Origin: Gemmatimonadota bacterium
GTDB taxonomy: Bacteria; Gemmatimonadota; Gemmatimonadetes; Longimicrobiales; Gaopeijiaceae
DNA length: 64,000 nt
Assembly (NCBI GenBank): GCA_009838975.1
Contig: VXQO01000053.1
Location: 1-64,000, forward strand
Direction of reading: 5' to 3'
Numbering within the stretch: position 1 is the first letter of the stretch; each line of letters begins with the position of its first letter. Shown here piece after piece: positions 17,391 through 26,603 of the stretch. Made by a program: the position numbers and the translations under genes. The notes below the pieces were generated by a model that saw only the letters and a program-made list of their open reading frames with translations, did not search any database and was not told the DNA's origin.

Positions 17391-17442
17391 AAAAGCCCGG
17401 AGTATCCGGGCCGTTCGACCTGCCGGCCGGGTGAATCACCCG
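17391..17442 (-). terminator. Attenuator-like hairpins in the infC leader
   Basis: On the minus strand, inside the roughly 250-nt leader between the infC promoter and its start, there are two perfect hairpins. The first is CGGGTG-ATT-CACCCG (17428-17442). The second is GCCCGGA-TAC-TCCGGGC (17395-17411) followed directly by TTTTG (17390-17394). The second looks like a short intrinsic terminator about 90 nt before the start codon. This arrangement recalls transcription attenuation of infC-rpmI-rplT by L20 in Firmicutes. The structural reading is from base pairing only. Confidence 0.55.
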
Positions 17443-17561
17443 CCGCCGACCTGAAGACCCGGAAGCTCGTCAGCTACGAGGGTGAGAGGCGGTCAGTCCT
17501 CTTCTTCCTGATTTTTCGTTTGGCCGATGAATAAACGCCAGCCGAGGGGGCACAGACCTTT

Positions 17562-17591
17562 ATTATCGACAATTCGTGGGTCGAGTGTCAA
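17562..17591 (-). promoter_or_regulatory. Promoter of the infC-rpmI-rplT-pheST operon
   Basis: Minus-strand -35 TTGACA (17586-17591), 18 bp spacer and -10 GATAAT (17562-17567) match sigma70 consensus at 11 of 12 positions, in an A/T-richer patch just past the thrS stop. Start of transcription would be near 17555, giving a leader of about 250 nt to infC. It is the best promoter in the window. Confidence 0.75.
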
Positions 17592-17613
17592 GGAAGCGGG
17601 TCGAGTGTCAAGG
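17578..17613. repeat. Two 16-bp direct repeats over the thrS stop and infC -35
   Basis: The 16-mer GGGTCGAGTGTCAAGG occurs at 17578-17593 and again at 17598-17613, a 20-bp period of about two helical turns. Each copy holds a minus-strand TTGACA; only the first has a -10 at the right distance. The second overlaps the thrS stop codon. It may be a chance local duplication or a regulator-binding direct repeat. Confidence 0.6.
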
Positions 17614-19545
17614 GGCCGCAATCGGTTCAAGGGCCCTGGCCGCGGCCTCGTCCTTCAGACGCCGCACGAAGTCCGCCCGATCCATCGTCACCTGCTTCCT
17701 GCCCGCGCCCCGCATCCGCACCGAAACCGTTCCGGCCTCCGCCTCGCGCTGGCCCACGATCCCCATGTAGGGAATCTTCTGCATCTCGGCGGCGCGGATC
17801 CGGTATCCCAGCGTGTCCCGGTCGTCCAGTTCCGCGCGCAGCCCCGCGGCCCCGAGTGCCCCGGCCAGCTCGGCCGCCGACCCGGTCCACTGCTCCGACA
17901 CCGGCAGGATCCGCACCTGCTCCGGCGCGAGCCAAAGCGGGAACGCGCCCCCGTAGTGCTCGATCAGCCCCCCGATGAATCGCTCCATCGACCCGAGCAG
18001 CGTACGGTGGATCACCACGGCCTGGTGGCGATGGTTGTCGGCGCCGACGTATTCGAGCCCGAAGCGCTCGGGCATCAGGAAGTCGAGCTGGAAGGTGCCC
18101 CCCTGCCACTCGCGTCCCAGGGCGTCGGTGACCAGGATATCGACCTTGGGGCCGTAGAAGGCGCCGCCTCCCTCGTCGAGCTCGAAGTCGAGCCCGCGGT
18201 CGCGCAGCACGCCGGCCAACCGGTCGGAGGCGGCGTCATAGACCGCCGGGTCGCCGATCGCCTTCTCGGGACGGGTGGAGAGCGCCGTCCGGTACTCGTA
18301 GCCGAACACCTTCAGAAGGTAGTCGCCCAGGTCCAGGAGGCGGTCGTACTCCTCCTCGATCTGATCCTCGCGGATGAAGATGTGCGCGTCGTCCTGGGTG
18401 AACGAGCGGACCCGCAACATCCCGTGCAACGCGCCGGAGCGCTCGTAGCGGTAGCAGGTTCCCAGTTCCGCGAAGCGTATCGGCAGGTCCCGGTAGGACC
18501 GCACGTGAGAGCGGTAGATCATGAAGTGGTGGGGACAGTTCATCGGCTTCATGCGGAACCGGTCCCCATCGTCGTCCATCGCCGGGAACATGTCGTCGGC
18601 GAAGACGTCGAGGTGCCCCGAGATGCGGTACAATTCCTCGCTCGCGACGTGCGGCGTGTAGACGATCTCGTAGCCGTGCTCGACCAGCGTGTCGCGCAGG
18701 AAGTCCTCGACGATGCGCCGCACGCGGCCGCCGTTGGGATGCCAGAGCACCAGACCGGGACCCACCTCCTCCTGGATCGAGAAGAGGTCGAGGCGCTTGC
18801 CGAGCACGCGGTGGTCGCGCTTCTTCGCCTCTTCCAGCCGGTGGAGGTGCTTTCGCATATCCTTCCGTTGGAAGAAGGCGGTGCCGTAGATGCGCTGCAG
18901 CATCTGCCGGCGCTCGTCGCCGCGCCAGTAGGCGCCCGCCGCGCTCAGGAGCTTGAAATGCCTGAGCCGGCCCGTGCTGGGGATGTGGGGCCCGCGGCAA
19001 AGGTCCAGGAAGGGCCCGTCGCGGTAGACCGTGATCACCTCGCCGTTGTCGAACTCGTCGAGCCGTTCGAGCTTGAGGTGGTCGTCGGAGAAGAGCTCGC
19101 GGGCCTCCTCCCGGCTCACAATGCGCCGCTCGAAGGGGTGGTCGGCCTCGACGACCGCCTCCATGCGCTCCTCGATCGCCTCGATCTGGTCCGGGGTGAA
19201 GGGCTCGGGGACGTCGAAGTCGTAGTAGAAGCCGTCGTCGATCGCGGGACCGAAGCCGATGCCGGCGCCGGGCACGAGTTCGCGCACCGCGGTGGCCAGG
19301 ACGTGCGCGGCCGAGTGGCGCAGCACGCGGAGCGCCTCGGGATCGCGGTCGGTCAGCAGGCGGACCGACGCGCCGTCGGCAAGCGGCCGGTTCAGGTCGA
19401 CGATCTCGCCGTCGACGACCGCGGCCAGCGCCGCCCGCGCGAGGCCCGGGCCGATCGCGGCGGCCACGTCGGCGGCGCTCGATCCGGAAGGCAGGGTGAG
19501 GGCGCGGCCGTCGGGCAGACGGATGGTGATGTCGGGTGTGTTCAT
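17608..19545 (-). CDS. thrS: Threonine--tRNA ligase
   Basis: Class II synthetase that charges and edits tRNA-Thr. The 645-residue protein has an N-terminal TGS domain (ITIRLPDGRALTLPSGSSAA, about 5-65), an editing domain with HSAAHVLATAVRELVPG and the HPFER/CRGPH region, the catalytic core with the Zn-binding Cys in MNCPHHFMIYRS, and the C-terminal anticodon-binding domain (LAPEQVRILPVSEQW). Length is normal and the ATG start at 19545 is conserved. It lies 34 bp after the cyanophycinase gene and is followed by the separate infC promoter, so thrS and infC can be regulated independently. Confidence 0.97.
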   Translation of the reverse strand: MNTPDITIRLPDGRALTLPSGSSAADVAAAIGPGLARAALAAVVDGEIVDLNRPLADGASVRLLTDRDPEALRVLRHSAAHVLATAVRELVPGAGIGFGPAIDDGFYYDFDVPEPFTPDQIEAIEERMEAVVEADHPFERRIVSREEARELFSDDHLKLERLDEFDNGEVITVYRDGPFLDLCRGPHIPSTGRLRHFKLLSAAGAYWRGDERRQMLQRIYGTAFFQRKDMRKHLHRLEEAKKRDHRVLGKRLDLFSIQEEVGPGLVLWHPNGGRVRRIVEDFLRDTLVEHGYEIVYTPHVASEELYRISGHLDVFADDMFPAMDDDGDRFRMKPMNCPHHFMIYRSHVRSYRDLPIRFAELGTCYRYERSGALHGMLRVRSFTQDDAHIFIREDQIEEEYDRLLDLGDYLLKVFGYEYRTALSTRPEKAIGDPAVYDAASDRLAGVLRDRGLDFELDEGGGAFYGPKVDILVTDALGREWQGGTFQLDFLMPERFGLEYVGADNHRHQAVVIHRTLLGSMERFIGGLIEHYGGAFPLWLAPEQVRILPVSEQWTGSAAELAGALGAAGLRAELDDRDTLGYRIRAAEMQKIPYMGIVGQREAEAGTVSVRMRGAGRKQVTMDRADFVRRLKDEAAARALEPIAAP

Positions 19546-19579
19546 GCCGGTAAAGCTAACCCGGTCCGGCGCCCCGTCC

Positions 19580-20482
19580 CTACCTCCCCGGCGGCCAGGG
19601 CGTGCCGGTGACCCGCTGCATGGCCGACTCCCCGCGCGATGGCCGGAACGCCTGTCGGGCAGCCATGTCGTAGCGGTCGCCGGGCGCCAGGAAGTAGAAG
19701 AGTCCGCCGCTGTCCAGCGTCGCGTTCGCGTCGTAGATGACGGCGTAGCTCTGCCCCACCACCTCGAAGCGATCGCCCTGCACCACGATCGCCGTGTTCT
19801 CGTCGATCCCGATCCCCAGGAGCTCGGGCTTCGCGCGGATCACCTCGATGAGGTCGAACTGCCGGTTCCGCATGAGCAGGTGCTGATCGATGCCGACGCC
19901 CTTCAGGAACCCCAGCCCCTCTTCGTGGTCGCCCATCATGATCGTGTTGGTGCGCGTGTCCCCCCGGACCAGGTAGGACCCCTGGATCGAAGCGCCCGCC
20001 GACGACCCGCCGATCACGCCGCCGCGGTCGAGCACATCCCAGAGCGCGTCGTGCACCTTCGTGCCGAGGTAGGAGTCCGCAAGCCGCCACTGCCGCCCCC
20101 CGGTGAACCACACGCCGCGGGCGTCGAGCAGCGGTTCGACGAATGCGTCGGTGTCGGCCTCGGCCGGGTCGTAGGTGTGCAGGATCGTGATGTCGGTCGC
20201 CCCCGCAGCCTCGAACGGACGCCGCCCCCGGAAGTACTGATCGTAGGAGTCGCCACCGCCGGCCGTTGGGATGACCACGATCGGCGCCGACGGCCCGCCG
20301 GCCAGCTCGACGAAGCGCGCGAACACAGCCGGATCCGACAGCGCGCCGCCGGCGACGATCAGGCTGCCGTTCGCGGGACCGACTTGCTGGGCCGAGGCGA
20401 AGGGAACCGCCACGACGGACAGGACGAGCAAGGCGGAGAGTGAGAGGAGGAGTGAAGGGCGACGGTGTCTGGTGCTGTTCAC
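19580..20482 (-). CDS. Exported cyanophycinase-type S51 peptidase
   Basis: A 300-residue protein with an N-terminal signal peptide (LLLSLSALLVLSVVAVPFASAQ, about residues 10-31) and the peptidase S51 domain: GSLIVAGGAL at 38-47, FTGGRQWRLADS, and the nucleophile elbow VIGGSSAGASI around residue 155, as in cyanophycinases that cleave beta-Asp-Arg polymer. The GTG at 20482 is preferred because it opens into the signal peptide. The exported form would act on external cyanophycin or related isoaspartyl peptides, not on a storage granule. No cyanophycin synthetase is in the window. It is upstream of thrS on the same strand and divergent from a lipoprotein gene. Confidence 0.87.
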   Translation of the reverse strand: MNSTRHRRPSLLLSLSALLVLSVVAVPFASAQQVGPANGSLIVAGGALSDPAVFARFVELAGGPSAPIVVIPTAGGGDSYDQYFRGRRPFEAAGATDITILHTYDPAEADTDAFVEPLLDARGVWFTGGRQWRLADSYLGTKVHDALWDVLDRGGVIGGSSAGASIQGSYLVRGDTRTNTIMMGDHEEGLGFLKGVGIDQHLLMRNRQFDLIEVIRAKPELLGIGIDENTAIVVQGDRFEVVGQSYAVIYDANATLDSGGLFYFLAPGDRYDMAARQAFRPSRGESAMQRVTGTPWPPGR

Positions 20483-20672
20483 GGTTCGTATCCTCGCGAA
20501 GCGGTTAATGCGGTCGGCGGAGTGAAGCCGAAGTTGGGGGCGCGGACAGCGTGTCGCCAGTGGCGCCGCTCGTCTGCCCGGCTGGCCTTCGCCGCACGGA
20601 CGGGGCATCTTGGGGTCTCTCGATTGCAGCCGGGTGCTGCCCCGCAGAGCGCACCAGCCAGGAGATGTCGCC

Positions 20673-21464
20673 ATGATGCCCAGGAGCTTGCCCGCGCCGG
20701 CCTTCTCAGGCTGCCGCAGGCTCACCGTGGCCGCCATCCCGGTCGCGTTCGGCCTTCTCGCCTGCGCCGGGGAGCAGGCACCCTCCGGTCCACCCACCAC
20801 CGGCCCCGAGCTTCTCGATGCGGCGATCCGGTACCACGACCCCGACGATCGATGGCCCCGCCTTCGCCACACGCTCGTGATCGACCAGTCCAGGCCCGAC
20901 GGAAGCGAACGCCGTGCGGCGATATTCGTCGACGCCGCCTCCAGCGACTACCGCTACGAGGAGGACACGGCGGACGGGCACCTGGTCAAGGGGACCGACG
21001 GAGACGAGTGCTTCTCCAGCGTCGATGGCGCAGCGCCCACTGAGGACCAGGCGGCCAGGCTGCGGCTGGACTGCGCGAACGTGCGGCGTATGCGGAACTA
21101 CTACCTGTACCTCTGGGGCCTGCCGATGAAGCTGCGTGATCCGGGGACCAACATAGACCCGGCCATCGGCGACGCCGAGTTCGACGGCATGGCGACGAAG
21201 ACGCTGAGGGTCACCTACGACCCCGGCGTGGGCAGCGACACCTGGTACTTCCACTTCGACCCCGGCACCTATCGGATGGTGGGCTACCGGTTCTACCACG
21301 ACGAGGCCGCCGGGGACGGCGAGTACATCCTGCTCGACGGCGAGCGCGAGGTCACGGGGATGCGGATTCCCGTGGAGCGGCGCTGGTTCACCAACGCCGG
21401 GGACCGGTACCTGGGAACCGACGTGCTGGTGGACGACTATCCGGGGGCACAACCGGGCGCGTGA
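20673..21464 (+). CDS. DUF6503-like lipoprotein
   Basis: A 263-residue predicted lipoprotein: residues 1-27 form a signal peptide ending in a lipobox GLLAC. The mature part starts with ELLDAAIRYHDPDDRWPRL, resembling the DUF6503 family opening (a short helix with YHDP followed by W). It continues as a mainly beta domain with KTLRVTYDPGVGSDTWYFHFDPGTYRMVGYRFYHDEAAGDGEYI. ATG at 20673 has GGAG eight bases upstream. The stop overlaps the next start by four bases (GTGA), so the two lipoproteins are probably co-made. Family call from memory of motifs; function unknown. Confidence 0.8.
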   Translation: MMPRSLPAPAFSGCRRLTVAAIPVAFGLLACAGEQAPSGPPTTGPELLDAAIRYHDPDDRWPRLRHTLVIDQSRPDGSERRAAIFVDAASSDYRYEEDTADGHLVKGTDGDECFSSVDGAAPTEDQAARLRLDCANVRRMRNYYLYLWGLPMKLRDPGTNIDPAIGDAEFDGMATKTLRVTYDPGVGSDTWYFHFDPGTYRMVGYRFYHDEAAGDGEYILLDGEREVTGMRIPVERRWFTNAGDRYLGTDVLVDDYPGAQPGA

Positions 21465-22690
21465 GGCGCTTGACCCATCCCGGCACCGAGTCCGTGCGGC
21501 CAGCACACCCGATCCGGCGGACGCGGCGTGTGTGGGCCGTCGTAGCGGCGGTCTGTGTCCCGGCCTGCGGCGATTCCGGCCCCGGGGGCATGAGCGCGGA
21601 CGATCAAGTACAACCCGAATCGCTCGGCCCGCCCGACGCCGTCTTTCCCGATGACTTCGGCTATGTGCATACCGCGGTCGAGCTTCCGGGCGGTCATGTC
21701 CTTGTGGCCGACCCGCTCGGCAAGGCGCTCTACCGCGTCGATATGGAAGACGGTACGCGCGCCGTCATCGGGAGCCTGGGCCAGGGGCCGGGCGAATACC
21801 TGCAACCCGACGCGGTCTGGCCTTTCCGGGGCGACTCCATTCTCCTCGTGGACCTGGGCAATGCACGGCTGGTGCGCATCGGGCCGGATCTCGTGTTCGG
21901 CGGGAGTCGCCCGATCGCGACATTCGCCGGGGACGATGCACCGGTCATGGTGCTTCCCGACGCCGTCGATGGGGAGGGCAACGCCTTTGTATCCGTGTTG
22001 GGAGGCTATCCGCCACCGGACAGCGGCGCGATTCTGCGGGTGGGTCTGACTACCGCGACGGTGGACACGGTAGCCAGATACAAGCTGCGCGAGTACGAGA
22101 TCACCGAGACCGACGACGGCACCTACGTCATTCCGATTCGACTGTCGCCCCAGGACGCATGGGGCGTGGCCCCCGACGGATCGGTCGTCATTGCCCGTGC
22201 CGGACACTATGGCGTGAACTGGTTCGGGCCGAACGGTGCCGTGACCCGGGGCGACACCATTTCGTATGCACCAGTGCCCGTTACCAGGGCGGATATGGCG
22301 GAGGACCTGCGGGCCGCGCAACGGCACGGCGGGGTTTCCATCGATTCCGGACTGAACGAAGACGGCACCAGAACCACCAGGTTCTCGCGCGGCGGATTCG
22401 GGCCACCCGACGAAGAGGTCGACTTCGACGACTACACGTGGCACGACGTCAAGCCGGCCTTTCACAACGCGGTGGTGCGCGTGGACCCGCTCGGTCGGGC
22501 CTGGGTTCGCCGGCACCTGCCCGCAGACAGCGGAACCCGTTACGACGTGTTCAGCCGCGGGGGGCAACTGGTCAAGGCGCTGACCCTTGAAGGCGACCGG
22601 ATCGTGACCGGCTTCGGCCCTTCGCACGTGTACATTGTCGCCTTCAACGAAGTGGACCTGGCGCATCTGGAGCGGTACGAGCTGCCGTAG
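21461..22690 (+). CDS. 6-bladed beta-propeller lipoprotein
   Basis: A 409-residue predicted lipoprotein with a signal sequence ending at a VPAC lipobox (about residue 35). The rest is made of propeller-like repeats, each with a hydrophobic strand plus Asp/Gly turn, such as GHVLVADPLGKALYRVDME, GSLGQGPGEYLQPDAVWPF and DSILLVDLGNARLVRIGP. The GQGPGEY segment is shared by the 6-bladed beta-propeller family that is abundant in Gemmatimonadota and Bacteroidota. It resembles the propeller lipoprotein at 38312-39559, which has GEGPGEF. GTG start at 21461 in a GTGA overlap with the DUF6503-like gene. Probably surface or periplasmic; ligand unknown. Confidence 0.85.
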   Translation: MRRLTHPGTESVRPAHPIRRTRRVWAVVAAVCVPACGDSGPGGMSADDQVQPESLGPPDAVFPDDFGYVHTAVELPGGHVLVADPLGKALYRVDMEDGTRAVIGSLGQGPGEYLQPDAVWPFRGDSILLVDLGNARLVRIGPDLVFGGSRPIATFAGDDAPVMVLPDAVDGEGNAFVSVLGGYPPPDSGAILRVGLTTATVDTVARYKLREYEITETDDGTYVIPIRLSPQDAWGVAPDGSVVIARAGHYGVNWFGPNGAVTRGDTISYAPVPVTRADMAEDLRAAQRHGGVSIDSGLNEDGTRTTRFSRGGFGPPDEEVDFDDYTWHDVKPAFHNAVVRVDPLGRAWVRRHLPADSGTRYDVFSRGGQLVKALTLEGDRIVTGFGPSHVYIVAFNEVDLAHLERYELP

Positions 22691-22721
22691 CGGATAGCGG
22701 CATTCTCTCTCGCCTATGCCA

Positions 22722-22755
22722 AAGGGGCCCGGACGCTGCCGCGCCCGGACCCCTT
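22722..22755. terminator. Bidirectional terminator hairpin
   Basis: Stem of 13 pairs with two mismatches: AAGGGG/CCCCTT outer, CCGG/CCGG middle and CGC/GCG inner around a TGCC loop, between the convergent propeller gene and groEL. Pyrimidine-rich CTTCTCTT follows on the plus strand and CTTTGG on the minus strand. Confidence 0.6.
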
Positions 22756-22844
22756 CTCTTCACGCTGCCGGCTTACCTCACCGACCTTGATGTAAGGCCA
22801 ACATTACATATTGTCGTGTTGTCCTTACACTTGCACGGGTTTGG

Positions 22845-24476
<1,632 letters not shown>

Positions 24477-24536
24477 TTCGTTTTCTCCTGGTATGTTCCC
24501 GGGCGGCCCCTGGGAGGGCGCCGCCGGATGAGTGTG

Positions 24537-24836
24537 CTAGTTGACCCTGGCGAGAATGTCGGATTCGCGAAGGATCAGGAAATCCTCCCCGTCGATCTTG
24601 ACCTCGGTGCCGCTGTACTTGCCGTACAGCACGCGGTCGCCCGCCTTCACCTCCATGGGTATCCGGTCTCCGTCCTCATCGAGCTTGCCGGGTCCCACGG
24701 CGACGACCTCGCCCTCCTGGGGCTTTTCCTTGGCGGTGTCGGGGATGTAGAGGCCGCCCCGCATCTGCTCGGCCTCTTCCAGGGCCCTCAGCACCACGCG
24801 ATCCGCCAGGGGCTGGATCCTTTCTGCAGCTGACAT
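24537..24836 (-). CDS. groES: 10 kDa co-chaperonin GroES
   Basis: A 99-residue co-chaperonin that caps GroEL. It has the mobile loop ([21 protein letters not shown]), [10 protein letters not shown] and [27 protein letters not shown], all conserved. The ATG at 24836 gives [17 protein letters not shown]. Immediately upstream is a perfect CIRCE element, so expression should be heat-inducible through HrcA. Confidence 0.98.
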   Translation of the reverse strand: MSAAERIQPLADRVVLRALEEAEQMRGGLYIPDTAKEKPQEGEVVAVGPGKLDEDGDRIPMEVKAGDRVLYGKYSGTEVKIDGEDFLILRESDILARVN

Positions 24837-24910
24837 GCGCTACTCCTTGGAAAATGGGTGTTGATTGGGGTCTCTTTGCGGGCAGGGGATCGAGACCCGT
24901 GCCCACGGCA

Positions 24911-24937
24911 TTAGCACTCGTACTCGTCGAGTGCTAA
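24911..24937 (-). promoter_or_regulatory. CIRCE operator (HrcA binding site) of groES-groEL
   Basis: Perfect TTAGCACTC-N9-GAGTGCTAA inverted repeat, the exact CIRCE consensus, about 75 bp upstream of groES and just downstream of the predicted transcription start. It implies an HrcA repressor elsewhere in the genome. Confidence 0.97.
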
Positions 24938-24951
24938 TAAGTCAGCGAAGG

Positions 24952-24980
24952 AGTCTCGCAGGAGCAGGCCGGAGTGTCAA
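24952..24980 (-). promoter_or_regulatory. Probable promoter of groES-groEL
   Basis: Minus-strand TTGACA (24975-24980), 17-bp spacer, then GAGACT (24952-24957), which keeps A2 and T6 of the -10. The predicted start near 24945 puts the CIRCE repeat at about +8, the usual HrcA roadblock position. Confidence 0.5.
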
Positions 24981-24998
24981 GCCGGAACGTCGGATCGC

Positions 24999-25787
24999 TC
25001 AGCCAGCCCCGGCGAGGTGCGCTCCGGCGATCCCGAGACCTTGCAGCGTGAGGTATGGCTCCACCCGTTCCACCGACGCCGCGTGCGGTCCGATCACGGG
25101 GGCGAAGCCGCCCGTAGCGACCACCAGGAGGTTCTCGGGCCTCCAGCTCGCCCGGATCCGTGCCACGATGCCGTCGACCGCGTCAACGGCTGAGTAGAAG
25201 ACGCCACTCTGAATGCACGTCTCCGTCCGGCGTCCGATCACAGCCTCTGGGGGCACGAGGTCGACCCGGGGCAGCTTGGCGGTGCTGCGGGCGAGCCAGT
25301 CCAGGCCGGCGCTGAGGCCGGGAGCGATCACTCCCCCGCGGAACACGCCCTCCGCCGTAATGCAGTCGAAGGTGGTGGCCGTGCCCAGGTCCACCGCGAC
25401 GGTGTCGCGCCCGAAGCGGGTCTTGGCGGCCAGGGTGTTCACGATACGGTCGGCGCCAACGGTGAGCGGCTCCTCCACGTCCAGCTCGATCGGCAGTTCG
25501 GAAGTCGCGTTCACCTCGAAGACGGCGCCGTCCACGACCGACGCCATCGCGTCTGCGACCGTGCGCGTGACCGAGGGCACCACGGAGCCGATGACGCCTC
25601 TGCGAATCGTGGACCCCGGCACAGGCTGCATGGCAAGCAGCGCGTTGAGGAGGACCCTGTACTCGGCGGGCGTGCGCGGCGCGCGCGTGCTGACCCTCCA
25701 GGTCTCCATGACCTCGTCTCCGGAAAGGTCCAGGAGGCCGAACACGGTCTCGGTGTTCCCCACGTCGGCGACCAGTTGACAATCCAT
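24999..25787 (-). CDS. coaX: Type III pantothenate kinase
   Basis: First step of coenzyme A synthesis: phosphorylates pantothenate. The 262-residue product has the CoaX features: N-terminal phosphate-binding VADVGNTETVFGL (residues about 6-18), the central GADRIVNTLAAK motif with DLGTATTFDCI, and GGVIAPGL. It starts with ATG at 25787, three bases after birA, in the common birA-coaX pair. It is the last gene of the secD-to-coaX operon, next to the groESL promoter. Confidence 0.95.
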   Translation of the reverse strand: MDCQLVADVGNTETVFGLLDLSGDEVMETWRVSTRAPRTPAEYRVLLNALLAMQPVPGSTIRRGVIGSVVPSVTRTVADAMASVVDGAVFEVNATSELPIELDVEEPLTVGADRIVNTLAAKTRFGRDTVAVDLGTATTFDCITAEGVFRGGVIAPGLSAGLDWLARSTAKLPRVDLVPPEAVIGRRTETCIQSGVFYSAVDAVDGIVARIRASWRPENLLVVATGGFAPVIGPHAASVERVEPYLTLQGLGIAGAHLAGAG

Positions 25788-25790
25788 GGT

Positions 25791-26603
25791 TCAGCTCCGG
25801 AATGCGGCGGACCCGGCGATCACATGCAGCCGGACCCCGTTGTCGTCTCGTATTACCAGGGCCCCGTCGGCGAGGACGGCTCCGCCCGTTGCGGAGAGCG
25901 CCTCGACCTTGCGGGGGGGTCGGGAAGAATGGCGTACGACACCGCTCACGGACAACCGCCGTCCCCGCACGGCCGAGCGGGCATCGAGTTCCTCCAGGTC
26001 GTCGGCGGGGATCTCCGGTGCGGACGCGCGCCACACCGCCGCGAGTTCGTCGGCGAGGCGTTGGAGGACGAAGGCTCTCCGCGCCGGGCGGCCGGTGTGG
26101 AGCAACAGCGAGGTCGCTGGCGGAACGAGTCCCGCCGGAAGCTCCTCCGGCGGCTGATTCAGGTTGATGCCGATGCCGACCAGGACGGCACCGCGTACAT
26201 GCTCGCACAGAATGCCGCCCACCTTGCGGCCCGCGAGCATGACGTCGTTGGGCCACTTGACCTCCGTCCTGATCCCGGGGGCGGTCGCGTCGAGGGCCCG
26301 GGCGACCGCGAGCCCCGTGCGCAACGGCAGCGTGGACACGGCGTTGCCGGATCCGGGGCGGGCCATGGTGAACCAGAGTCCCCGCGCGGTATCGGAGGCC
26401 CACTTCCTCCCCTGCCGCCCCCTGCCTGCAAGCTGACGGTCGGCCAACACGATGGCGGGGAGAGGCCGCCCTTCCTTCACCAACTCCCTTGCGCGGTCGC
26501 TCGTCGAGCTGATGCGCGCGTGGAACTCGGCCGTCGCCACCCCCAGCCGCTCGGCCCAGGCGCGGGTGGAGCGGCCCTGCCAGCTGCCCAGAGGGGGCTT
26601 CAC
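25791..26603 (-). CDS. birA: Biotin--[acetyl-CoA-carboxylase] ligase
   Basis: Attaches biotin to the carboxylase carrier protein. The 270-residue product has the catalytic GRGRQGRKWAS biotinyl-AMP loop (about 62-72), PLRTGLAVARAL, KWPNDVMLAGRKVGGIL, and GIGINLNQPPEEL. The N-terminal helix-turn-helix of E. coli BirA is absent, so this is a monofunctional ligase without repressor role. The GTG start at 26603 is in a GTGA overlap with the uppP stop. The frame is open further upstream, but that stretch is uppP read out of frame. Confidence 0.93.
   Translation of the reverse strand: MKPPLGSWQGRSTRAWAERLGVATAEFHARISSTSDRARELVKEGRPLPAIVLADRQLAGRGRQGRKWASDTARGLWFTMARPGSGNAVSTLPLRTGLAVARALDATAPGIRTEVKWPNDVMLAGRKVGGILCEHVRGAVLVGIGINLNQPPEELPAGLVPPATSLLLHTGRPARRAFVLQRLADELAAVWRASAPEIPADDLEELDARSAVRGRRLSVSGVVRHSSRPPRKVEALSATGGAVLADGALVIRDDNGVRLHVIAGSAAFRS

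Noticed and set aside
19546-19579. Possible T-box or leader control of thrS
   Set aside because: Only 34 bp separate thrS from the cyanophycinase gene, with no specifier or T-box-like sequence; the same holds for pheS and aspS.
17527-19611. 694-codon open frame on the plus strand
   Set aside because: Antisense to thrS, whose motifs are unambiguous on the other strand.
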